The notes under the pieces are model-generated. The model worked only from the letters and a program-made list of their open reading frames with translations, was not told the origin of the DNA and did no database searches. From Spirochaetia bacterium (GTDB lineage Bacteria > Spirochaetota > Spirochaetia > Treponematales > Breznakiellaceae), in assembly GCA_026002305.1 (NCBI GenBank), contig BOBI01000038.1:1-16044 (forward strand): 16,044 nt of DNA, read 5' to 3'. Position numbers and translations under genes: made by a program. The stretch's first letter is position 1. Every line of letters begins with the position of its first letter. Shown here piece by piece: positions 6,855-14,348 of the stretch.

Positions 6855-8668
6855 CAGAGTTCTCCTAAATATTGAACAAGCAGATCAAGTTTTTCTGTTA
6901 CCTCTTTAGGTATTTCTTGCACAGGACAATAAGGAACAAGACGGTAAAATTCTCCTTTTGTTAGAAGCATGGGCTGACCTGATTTTTCGGCATAACGGCG
7001 GAATACTTCCTCGGCAAAGTCGCTCATTTTTTTCGTGCTTAAATAATTTCTTTGTAAAGCGGGCACCATATTTTTATATCCTGTTAATTGTTCAGAATCA
7101 TTATTAAAAAACGATTCTAACATTACAACATCAATCACCTGTTCAAATAGGATTACATTATTTTGTAAAAAAAGGCTGCCGGCATTTGAATCAAGTTGTA
7201 TTTTTGCAAAATCAACAAGAACCTTGGGACTAATAAAGTAATTTTCTGCTTCATAATGCTTCCAGTAAACAACCGCAAGCTCTGTTTCCAGTATATCTTC
7301 TTTTTTAATATTGTCACTGTCAAATAACGCGAAACCTTTTAATTCCGGTATAAATTTTTTTAGCGCATTAAAATGGCCTTTATAATTTAAAAATGACCCC
7401 CCAATCTGCTCAAACATATTTTCCAAATCATCATGCGGATTAACATTTTGAGTATAGTATGCATTTAATCGATCATTTAATATCCGTGCTGCATTTTCAT
7501 TTTTAGTATGTTTGGCAAGAGATTTTATCATTTCAACATCGGTACTTCCTTCAATATACAATATGCGGGGATGTACCTTTGCTTTATAGTAATGCTCAAT
7601 ACCATACGTCCGCAAGGCATTTCGCACATCTTTTTTCTCCGCTAAATTCTCTGCCGTACCATCAAGTAAAAGCGTAAGATTTATGTCAACCGCATCGTCA
7701 AGGATGGCTTCGGAGTGTGTTGCAATGACAACCTGCCCGTTATTTTCCTGTGCAATGGTTCGCAGAATGGCATAGACTTGCTTTTGCCGCAATGTCTCCA
7801 AATGTGCATCTGGTTCATCAATTAAAACAACAGAACCCTTATGCCAATATAAATATGCAAGAATTAATAGCACTTGCTGTAACCCGCGACCAGCAAGGGA
7901 AATATCAAGGACAGTTTCCGTATTGTCAGTTTTGTAAGTAAGCATCAAATTTCCCTTGTTAGTATTTAATTCAGGAGGGTTTATTGTTATAAGAAATATC
8001 CTGTGCATCACATCAGCTATCTTTTCCCACTCGTTAATGCCATTTGTTTTGTCAGCTTCAACAACCTTGTAGCACACATTTCGTAAAACTTGAGCCGTTT
8101 GTCCCTGTCCAAGTAACAATTTAATGTGTCCATCTGTAAATAATGTTTCTTCTGTGTCAGCAGAAATATTTGCCATAATACCGGACATTGGATAGAGAAG
8201 ATTAAACTGTATGGAAGACGCATATTGTATAAGTTCAATATTACCCATGGTTGCTTCATCCGGCTTGCAATAAATTACTTCAGAGTCACGATAACTAAAT
8301 TCTAGCCGACAATCATGAACACAGCCGTTGTATTCAATACCCATATTTATTATTATGTAAACATTGTTCTTATCCTGTCGTACCTTTCTTTCATTCCAAA
8401 AGAAACGCGTTTCTGCAACAGGAACCTCTAGTATATTTAATCTATTTATACCTGCAGCGTATCGTTCTCTGGTTTTTATTTTATTCGAATCGCCTTTTTT
8501 TTCAAACCATGATTTTACACCTTGACTCCAGAGTGTAATTGCTTGAATAACACTAGTCTTCCCTGAGTTGTTTGGACCAATTAGCACGGTAGGATGGCTA
8601 AGGTCAATATGTATTTTTTTCCCAAATGTTTTGAAATTCTCAATTTCAACATAGTGTAGTTTTGCCAT
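6854..8668 (-). CDS. OLD-family ATPase with C-terminal TOPRIM nuclease domain, inserted in the ISP locus
   Basis: From the ATG at 8668 the protein has 604 residues. Walker A is GPNNSGKT at 31-38; a signature-like SLAGRGLQQ lies at 257-265; Walker B VLIDEPDAHL at 281-290; H-loop ATHSE at 316-320. The C-terminal third is a TOPRIM domain: YIEGSTD (Glu373), FALFDSDN (D450-x-D452) and the EAENYF stretch at 473-478 that is common in OLD proteins. OLD proteins are ATP-dependent nucleases, as in phage P2 Old and GajA of Gabija. There is no UvrD-type GajB beside it. It sits exactly between the N- and C-terminal parts of the type ISP enzyme, has its own GGAGG ribosome binding site, and its stop overlaps the next start (TGATG). 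A GTG one codon upstream is an alternative start. Function with or against the ISP enzyme is unknown. Confidence 0.85.
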   Translation of the reverse strand: MAKLHYVEIENFKTFGKKIHIDLSHPTVLIGPNNSGKTSVIQAITLWSQGVKSWFEKKGDSNKIKTRERYAAGINRLNILEVPVAETRFFWNERKVRQDKNNVYIIINMGIEYNGCVHDCRLEFSYRDSEVIYCKPDEATMGNIELIQYASSIQFNLLYPMSGIMANISADTEETLFTDGHIKLLLGQGQTAQVLRNVCYKVVEADKTNGINEWEKIADVMHRIFLITINPPELNTNKGNLMLTYKTDNTETVLDISLAGRGLQQVLLILAYLYWHKGSVVLIDEPDAHLETLRQKQVYAILRTIAQENNGQVVIATHSEAILDDAVDINLTLLLDGTAENLAEKKDVRNALRTYGIEHYYKAKVHPRILYIEGSTDVEMIKSLAKHTKNENAARILNDRLNAYYTQNVNPHDDLENMFEQIGGSFLNYKGHFNALKKFIPELKGFALFDSDNIKKEDILETELAVVYWKHYEAENYFISPKVLVDFAKIQLDSNAGSLFLQNNVILFEQVIDVVMLESFFNNDSEQLTGYKNMVPALQRNYLSTKKMSDFAEEVFRRYAEKSGQPMLLTKGEFYRLVPYCPVQEIPKEVTEKLDLLVQYLGEL

Positions 8669-8730
8669 CACAATTCCTCCTGCAAAAAATATTTTATATG
8701 GTTACTGACTTTGCTTTCATTACTTTTCAT
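8668..8730 (-). CDS. Tiny 20-codon ORF coupling the ISP N-terminal frame to the OLD gene
   Basis: A 20-codon frame beginning MKSNESKV and ending FLQEEL lies between the ISP N-terminal reading frame and the OLD gene. Its ATG overlaps the downstream TGA of the ISP frame (ATGA), its own TGA overlaps the OLD ATG (TGATG), and an AGGAG lies about 10 nt upstream. The final codons contain the GGAGG that serves the OLD gene. It may be only a translational relay rather than a functional peptide; no family is recognised. Confidence 0.35.
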   Translation of the reverse strand: MKSNESKVSNHIKYFLQEEL

Positions 8731-8804
8731 ACTTCCTCTCCTTTCTTTACCAGCAACGTAATTGCAATGGGTGTGCGCGAACCGGAGCCAAAAATCTTAC
8801 CGCC
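8727..8804 (-). pseudogene. Continuation of the ISP frame after the premature TAA
   Basis: Directly after the TAA at 8805-8807 the same frame continues for 25 codons as GGKIFGSGSRTPIAITLLVK plus KGEEV, then stops at TGA 8727-8729. This stretch is conserved in type ISP enzymes, where the preceding residues usually read RKE. The TAA therefore replaces the expected Glu codon by a single G-to-T change. The segment is intact apart from that codon, which points to a very recent mutation, a sequencing error or stop-codon readthrough. With readthrough the N-terminal protein would be 1156 residues. Confidence 0.75.
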
Positions 8805-11800
8805 TTATTTGCGGCTTAATTCGCCGCTTGTCCGTTGGTTCCCACGCAGATTAAAAACATAAATTGCAGAAAATTCTTTTTCAAAACATTTACGCAAACC
8901 GTCCATGCCGTTACTGTCGAGCCATCCGGCATTGGAAACAAAACATATAATGCCGCCGTTCTTTGTAAGACGGTCTGCACTCCACCTAAACGCCTTAACA
9001 TATGAATCGTAAGCAGATTTGTTCAAGGCGGCATTCGATTCTGCAACGTAAGTATCTGCAATACGAGCTTCCAATTTTGGATAACTCTGATTTTGTGCGT
9101 TATCGTTAGCTGTTTTTTGCCCCACTGAATATGGCGGATTACCCATTATCACTGTAAGCGGTGTGTTGCGTTGTTTTTCCACACGCTCTGAATTTTGTTT
9201 GAATAATTCCGAAAAACCTAAAGTGCCTCCCTCCGTTTCGCCGAGTTGAAAAGTATCGGTTAAACATATTCCGTTAAATGGTTTGTATTCACTGTTGCCG
9301 CTTTGTTCGTGGTAAGCATTTTCTATATTCACAGCGGCTATGTAATAGGCAAGCAGGACAATTTCGTTTGCAAAAATTTCACTTTCGTATTTACGAGGCA
9401 TATCTTTTTTATCGATAAGTCCTGATTGCAATAGGCGTGTAATGAAGGTGCCAGTACCCGTGAATGGATCCAGTATGTTTACATTCTCATCGCTTAGAGT
9501 GCGGTAAAATTCTTTTTGTAAAACATCGTTTACCGAATGAATAATAAAGTCTACTATTTCTACAGGTGTGTAAACTATGCCTAATCGCTCTACCATTTTT
9601 GGGAAAGCTGTTTTAAAGAATTTGTCGTATAACTCTATAATAATACGTTGTCTGCCTTCGCTGTTATCTATGCCGGAAGCTCTCATTTTTACCGATTCGT
9701 AAAACGTGTTTAATGTTTGTGTATCTTTTTCGATTGCTTGTGTTTCCAAAAGGTCTAGCATCTTTTGCATAGATACCGATATTGGATTATTCTGGACAAA
9801 TGAGTAGCCTTCAAACAATGCTTCAAATACAGGTTTGGTGATAATATGTTGCGCAAGCATTTCTATTGCTTCGCTTTGTGTTATGCCGGGGTTTATGCTT
9901 TTTTGCAAGCCGCTTAAAAATTCGTCAAATGTTTTTTTGTTGTCCTCGTTGCGTGAAACAAAATTTGTAATGCGGTCAATTTCGCGCTCTGCAATTTGGG
10001 CTACCTCTTTTGCCCATTGTTCCCAATAAAGACGGTCGCCCACTTTCGCCACCATGCGGGCAAATATTACACTTTGTAATTCGCCAAATTGTATAGTTAA
10101 TTGCCGTGCTATTTTGCTGTCGCTGTTTTCATAATCCGGCGTTGGTTCTGCTACATATTTTCCGTTCTTGTCAAATGCAACAGAAGGTCTACCTACGATG
10201 ATGTTGTCGGGTCTTTTTCTGTTAAGCTCTATTTTATTGACGATTGCATTAAACCTGTCATCATGGGCGCGCAGGGCATTTAACACAGTCCATACAACTT
10301 TGTATCGCTCGTTATCATCAAGAGCTAGGTGCGCTTCTTCGTTTGCCGGTACTAAAACAGGTATGATAATGTAGCCATATTTTTTGTTTGCCGACTTCCG
10401 CATAACGCGCCCTACGGATTGTACGACATCAACTTGTGAATTACGCGCTGTAAGAAACATAACGGCATCAAGGCTAGGAACATCGACACCTTCGCTAAGA
10501 CAGCGGACATTAGTCAACACACGGCACTCGCCGTCTTCGGGTTGTTCTTTTAGCCATGATAAAAGTTCATCGCGCTTCGGTGCGTTCATCGTGCCATCTA
10601 TATGTTTTGATGACACGGCTACCATTTCTTTTTTCTTTTCTTCGGGTATTGCATCTAAGTATGTTGTACCTGCCGTGTTGAAAACGCTTGTGATTGTTTT
10701 TGAAGCTGCTATCATTGGACAGAAAGCAACGGCTCGGCGCATAGGGTCGGGATCGGTTTCTTTTACACTGCCGGCATCACCTAAAATTTGTTTTGATAAT
10801 GCGTTAATACACCCGATAAGTTTTGATGCATCATCAGTATTTATTTCTTTTGTATCATCGGTAATCATATTTTGAACGGCGGGCGGTACATCATTTTCAT
10901 TCAACGTTAATATTAAAACTTTGTAATCGGTTAATAAACCTTGTTCAACTGCTTCTCCAAAACCTATGCGGTATATTTCTTCACCATAAATTTCTTTATC
11001 GTCCATAGAACAAAGAAGCGCATCATTGCGGGCTGCCTTGCTTTTGCTGTCATCGCTGTAGAGCCGAGGGGTTGCCGTCATGTACAAACGTTTTTTTGCT
11101 TTGATAAAATTATTGTCATGAACTTTTGTAAAGACTGATTCCTCATCACCTGAAAATGTTACACCTGTTGTTCGATGTGCTTCATCGCAGATGATAAGGT
11201 CGAATTCAGAAAATCCATTCTTTAGTAAATCTTTTTGTACCTTTGAAATTACATCAATAGACTGATAGGTAGAAAATACAACAGTCATACCTTTTTTATT
11301 TTGACGTTTAAAATAATAGAACTGATTTAATATGTGTTCCATTTTTGTAGAGGCAGGAAACGCTAAGTCTACAAGGCTATCGGCCGCGTCATCGTTCTTT
11401 TTGTTTTGGCGTGTAATTTCGGGATCAGAGCAAATACAAATTGGGTTGATAGGTTCTTTTGCATCCGCCGTCCATTCGCGCAATGTCTGCCCTAAAAGTG
11501 CAATGGAAGGAACAAGGAGCAACACAAGACCATTGCCGCCGGTTTCGTTTTCGGAAATACGCAATGAGTTAAAAGTTTTACCTGTTCCGCAAGCCATGAT
11601 GAGCTTACCGCGCTCGTGTTCTCTGAAATATTCATGTGCATTATTCAATGCTTCGCTTTGATGAGGTCGCAAGTTTTTTGTCGCATTTCTGGCGGCTTCA
11701 CCAAAAACACCGCTATCAAGTTTTTCCCAATCAACAGGTGCATTTTGCAAGTGCGACAAGTTAATGCGCGTAACAGGCGGATTTTGTTTATCAATTGCTT

Positions 11801-12197
11801 CCTCTGCGTTTGTTCCCCATTTGTTAGTGGTAGAAATCCAAAGGCGATGGGCAAAACGTGTTGTCTGTAAATTATCGTCTAAAAATTCACGGCTTGATGT
11901 TGATAGAAAACTGTCAACTGTGGGCTTGTCGATTGTCGTGTTTTCGTCATAACACTTGCATTGGATAGCCCAATAGTCACTCTCGTACGTTTTTGCTACA
12001 AGGTCTATACCTAAATCTTTGCCGCCTAAGTCCTTGCGTCCGGGAAAATCTTCCCACAAGTAGACTTTTTTTAACCGTGCGGCATACTGCGGGTCGGTTT
12101 GCAGATACGCGCACATAAGCCGCTCGAAACGGTCGCCCTTATCGCGCTCTGAGAATGAGATTTTTCGATATTTTTCAAGGATTGAGGCGAAATCCAT
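8805..12197 (-). CDS. Type ISP restriction-modification enzyme, N-terminal part (nuclease, helicase, methyltransferase)
   Basis: This 1130-residue protein carries the front modules of a type ISP enzyme (LlaGI/LlaBIII-like). An Mrr-type nuclease lies at ~1-160 (GID with Asp65; Q79-C-K81). An SF2 translocase lies at ~175-610: Q-motif RPHQ 177-180, Walker A ACGTGKT 202-208, DEAH 338-341, TAT 374-376, motif VI QSVGRVMR 593-600. A linking 'coupler' follows, then a gamma-type N6-adenine methyltransferase: motif X region VYTPVEIV ~875-882, motif I DPFTGTGTF 910-918, catalytic NPPY 1020-1023. Such enzymes methylate one strand of their site and cut DNA after translocating heads collide. The frame ends at a premature TAA inside the conserved GELSRK(E)GG motif; the rest is encoded downstream after an OLD gene. 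It is the first gene of the operon. The start lacks a well-spaced ribosome binding site (AAAAGG only 2 nt upstream). Confidence 0.88.
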   Translation of the reverse strand: MDFASILEKYRKISFSERDKGDRFERLMCAYLQTDPQYAARLKKVYLWEDFPGRKDLGGKDLGIDLVAKTYESDYWAIQCKCYDENTTIDKPTVDSFLSTSSREFLDDNLQTTRFAHRLWISTTNKWGTNAEEAIDKQNPPVTRINLSHLQNAPVDWEKLDSGVFGEAARNATKNLRPHQSEALNNAHEYFREHERGKLIMACGTGKTFNSLRISENETGGNGLVLLLVPSIALLGQTLREWTADAKEPINPICICSDPEITRQNKKNDDAADSLVDLAFPASTKMEHILNQFYYFKRQNKKGMTVVFSTYQSIDVISKVQKDLLKNGFSEFDLIICDEAHRTTGVTFSGDEESVFTKVHDNNFIKAKKRLYMTATPRLYSDDSKSKAARNDALLCSMDDKEIYGEEIYRIGFGEAVEQGLLTDYKVLILTLNENDVPPAVQNMITDDTKEINTDDASKLIGCINALSKQILGDAGSVKETDPDPMRRAVAFCPMIAASKTITSVFNTAGTTYLDAIPEEKKKEMVAVSSKHIDGTMNAPKRDELLSWLKEQPEDGECRVLTNVRCLSEGVDVPSLDAVMFLTARNSQVDVVQSVGRVMRKSANKKYGYIIIPVLVPANEEAHLALDDNERYKVVWTVLNALRAHDDRFNAIVNKIELNRKRPDNIIVGRPSVAFDKNGKYVAEPTPDYENSDSKIARQLTIQFGELQSVIFARMVAKVGDRLYWEQWAKEVAQIAEREIDRITNFVSRNEDNKKTFDEFLSGLQKSINPGITQSEAIEMLAQHIITKPVFEALFEGYSFVQNNPISVSMQKMLDLLETQAIEKDTQTLNTFYESVKMRASGIDNSEGRQRIIIELYDKFFKTAFPKMVERLGIVYTPVEIVDFIIHSVNDVLQKEFYRTLSDENVNILDPFTGTGTFITRLLQSGLIDKKDMPRKYESEIFANEIVLLAYYIAAVNIENAYHEQSGNSEYKPFNGICLTDTFQLGETEGGTLGFSELFKQNSERVEKQRNTPLTVIMGNPPYSVGQKTANDNAQNQSYPKLEARIADTYVAESNAALNKSAYDSYVKAFRWSADRLTKNGGIICFVSNAGWLDSNGMDGLRKCFEKEFSAIYVFNLRGNQRTSGELSRK

Positions 12198-12206
12198 AGC
12201 CTTTTA

Positions 12207-12265
12207 ACTGTAGCATAAGAGCGGGGTGGTATCTAGCGACCACTATTCGATGAGTAGGCTACAGT
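12207..12265. promoter_or_regulatory. Inverted repeat upstream of the defence operon, possible operator
   Basis: ACTGTAGC (12207-12214) is repeated in perfect inverted form as GCTACAGT (12258-12265), 43 bp apart, just upstream of the first defence gene. A further direct CTGTAGC occurs at 12350-12356. This could be a binding site for a regulator of the minus-strand operon. No regulator gene is visible in the window, and 8-bp matches can occur by chance. Confidence 0.2.
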
Positions 12266-12348
12266 CTGCAACTGCCAAACGAACGACTTTTGCCGGTTAT
12301 GATAGATTTTACGCTACTTTCTGCTTGAATATTGATACCCGTTCTTAA
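12214..12348 (+). pseudogene. Short open frame, possible C-terminal remnant of an upstream phage gene
   Basis: Between the defence operon and the first clear phage gene, a plus-strand frame runs open for 44 codons and ends at TAA 12346-12348. Its final part reads TAKRTTFAGYDRFYATFCLN then IDTRS, which looks like a genuine protein C-terminus rather than random translation. It has only an internal ATG (codon 12) and no ribosome binding site. In phage genomes the gene upstream of the head-tail connector is commonly the major capsid protein, so this could be the end of that gene, cut off by insertion of the defence block. I cannot confirm homology. Confidence 0.35.
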
Positions 12349-12405
12349 TCTGTAGCAATCCATAGCAATATAATTTTAAAATCGGGACTTTTTTACCCTA
12401 CATTT

Positions 12406-12435
12406 TTGAACTATACCATTTTAACCTTTTATAAG
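12406..12435 (+). promoter_or_regulatory. Candidate sigma-70 promoter for the phage module
   Basis: TTGAAC (12406-12411) and TATAAG (12430-12435) are separated by 18 bp and match the -35 and -10 consensus at four and five of six positions. The start of transcription would be about 15 bp before the connector ATG, leaving room for GAGGG at 12449-12453. The region is AT-rich, so a chance match is possible. Confidence 0.35.
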
Positions 12436-12457
12436 ACTAAAAAAATATGAGGGACTT

Positions 12458-13039
12458 ATGGCGGATCACAATCACTTTCATTCGTTAGTATCGCTTGCCG
12501 ATTGTAAAACAATACTCGGCATAGATGACAGAGAAGACGCATTTACCGAATTTTTACTGGTATCGTCAACTTATACCATTGAAGAATACTGTATGCGCCG
12601 CTTGTTGCATAAGCGCGTCAAAGAATGGCACACGAATTATACCTATTTAACAATACCGCTTAAAGAATATCCCGTACGGGAAATTCTTGTTGTTGAAACT
12701 AGAAATAATAAGACAGCTACGGCAACACCGGAATACTACAAGCTCATACCCGAAACAGGCGGCATTGAAAATATACCGTATCTATTGCACATAGCACCTA
12801 CACACAAACAAAATCGCGACAAAACAATTTTTATAAAATATCTTGCGGGGTACAAAACAAGTGAAGTGCCTCCGTCTTTGAAAGACGCTTGCATTGAACT
12901 TGTCGCTTGGAAATACGCAAGGCACAAGGGCAAGAAGTTAGGCGTAACACCTAGTAATAAAACTGACGGTAGCCTTGAAAATAAAATACCCGAACACGTC
13001 AAAGAATTGTTAGAGCCATACAAGAGAAAGACAATTTAA
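12458..13039 (+). CDS. Phage head-tail connector protein (gp6-like)
   Basis: This 193-residue protein begins with a helical segment of the connector type (LADCKTILGIDDREDAF, followed by the TIEEYCMRR helix). It ends with a helical region in which PPSLKDACIELVAWKYARH is the most typical part, followed by IPEHVKELLEPYKR. This layout is common in HK97 gp6-like adaptor proteins that form the ring between portal and tail. GAGGG lies 4 nt before the ATG. It is the first complete gene of the phage block; portal, protease and capsid genes expected upstream are missing from this side of the junction. The call rests on overall pattern and gene order. Confidence 0.6.
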   Translation: MADHNHFHSLVSLADCKTILGIDDREDAFTEFLLVSSTYTIEEYCMRRLLHKRVKEWHTNYTYLTIPLKEYPVREILVVETRNNKTATATPEYYKLIPETGGIENIPYLLHIAPTHKQNRDKTIFIKYLAGYKTSEVPPSLKDACIELVAWKYARHKGKKLGVTPSNKTDGSLENKIPEHVKELLEPYKRKTI

Positions 13040-13057
13040 GTGATAAGAGGTTTATGT

Positions 13058-13480
13058 ATGAAAACTATTGAGGAACAACTAATTGAGATGATTAATGAAA
13101 TATTAACAAGTACGGTGAATTTTTATTTATCTGAAATGGAAGAATTTGTACCGCTTGTTGAATTATCAAGTTCGGGGAAACTTGGCTCTTATGGTGTGTG
13201 TCCGCAAATTGAATTATCGGAAGCGGCACGGACTGACAAGGACAGAATTGTACGCACAGATGCATACACTATGACTATAACTTTTGTGATGAATTCACAA
13301 AACAACAAGCGTGATGTGTATTGCTATGCCGCCGCTTTGGAAAGCGCAATCAATGATGACCCCACATTCGGCGGTGTGGCGGATCGTGTTGCCTTTGTCA
13401 ATCGTAAATATAAGGGTATGGCAGAGAGTAGCGGAGAATGTCAGGCGGTGTTTACATTGCGCGTAACGATAGGGAAGTAA
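13058..13480 (+). CDS. Putative phage tail-completion / tail-terminator protein
   Basis: A 140-residue protein is expected from the ATG at 13058, which has AGAGG 7 nt upstream; a GTG at 13040 directly after the preceding stop is in frame but less likely. It has an N-terminal helix (EEQLIEMINEILTST), a central beta-rich part, a helix with YCYAAALESAIND, and a beta strand ending TLRVTIGK. This resembles small alpha/beta tail-terminator or neck proteins that follow the connector in siphovirus and myovirus genomes. Assignment is mainly by position and size, so other neck proteins are possible. Confidence 0.45.
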   Translation: MKTIEEQLIEMINEILTSTVNFYLSEMEEFVPLVELSSSGKLGSYGVCPQIELSEAARTDKDRIVRTDAYTMTITFVMNSQNNKRDVYCYAAALESAINDDPTFGGVADRVAFVNRKYKGMAESSGECQAVFTLRVTIGK

Positions 13481-13484
13481 GAAT

Positions 13485-14348
13485 ATGATACAAGGCGGCG
13501 ATTTTTTATTGCGGTTGATTACTGAAAAGTTTGATGTTGACATTCCATTCTCCGGCAAAACTTTACGCGAAAAACTTAACGTGATGCGTGAAACTGCCGC
13601 CATTGAAGGTGTGGGGCTTTGCGGTGCCGTTGTTGAAAAGTGCGGCACTACCGGCGGCGTTACTACGCTCTTAACCATTAGCAATGCCCCCGCATTGTTC
13701 GCCGTGATGTTTGGGAAATATACAGGGTATGAGTTTGTAAGTGAGACACTCAACTTGTATAAACATTTTATACAGTTGGTACCATTACACAAAAGTCCCA
13801 GATTTGAATTAGTAGAAAAATATTGTTCACACCAAAATACTTTTTTATCGTGCATTGTAAAGAGTTTTGAGTTGCGGTTTCACTGTGATGAAACAATAAA
13901 AGTACACCTCGATATTGACGGTGATGTAAAGACTCAAACAATACCAATCATAAATGAAATTGTAAAGAGAGAGCGCACAGAATACTTTAGCGAAATTGGT
14001 ACATCATACAAAGTAGATGATGTAAATCGCAATTCAATTTACGGCTTGGTTGTCAGGTGTGATAAAACAAACGGTACCAAAACTGAAATAGCCATACACA
14101 GATATTTGCAAGATGAATTTAGTTTTCCTGCGGTGATAGAAAATTTTACTATCACCAGCCGATTATTTCGTGATGGGTACGAAACATATCATCACGGTTT
14201 GTTCTCGCTTACATTTACCAATCACAAATTGATAAACGATAACACGGAAGTTTGCACCGCCGACACCGTTATAGGACCTTTGCGCTATCTTGTTTGCGGT
14301 AATACTCAGGCAACCGTATACAACGAAAGTACGGAGGCTCTGCTATGA
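13485..14348 (+). CDS. Putative phage tail-tube-like protein
   Basis: This 287-residue protein is predominantly beta-stranded in appearance, without membrane segments. Stretches such as SFELRFHCDETIKVHLDIDG and FSFPAVIENFTITSRLFRDG recall tail-tube and other tail proteins of the beta-sandwich fold. The ribosome binding site AGGGAAG overlaps the stop of the preceding gene. Its last codons overlap the next gene (ATGA). Gene order (connector, terminator, this) suggests the major tail protein, but the next gene is hub-like rather than a tape measure, so a different tail role is possible. I do not recognise a specific family. Confidence 0.4.
   Translation: MIQGGDFLLRLITEKFDVDIPFSGKTLREKLNVMRETAAIEGVGLCGAVVEKCGTTGGVTTLLTISNAPALFAVMFGKYTGYEFVSETLNLYKHFIQLVPLHKSPRFELVEKYCSHQNTFLSCIVKSFELRFHCDETIKVHLDIDGDVKTQTIPIINEIVKRERTEYFSEIGTSYKVDDVNRNSIYGLVVRCDKTNGTKTEIAIHRYLQDEFSFPAVIENFTITSRLFRDGYETYHHGLFSLTFTNHKLINDNTEVCTADTVIGPLRYLVCGNTQATVYNESTEALL

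Noticed and set aside
10384..10875. Open frame of 163 codons on the plus strand
   Set aside because: It lies wholly opposite the helicase region of the ISP gene, has no recognisable motif and is a shadow frame.
6854..12197. Gabija system (OLD-type GajA plus helicase GajB)
   Set aside because: The neighbouring helicase is the SF2 motor of a type ISP enzyme with nuclease and methyltransferase modules, not a UvrD-like GajB.
13295..13855. Open frame of 186 codons on the minus strand
   Set aside because: It is opposite two phage genes with good ribosome binding sites, and its translation shows no family features.
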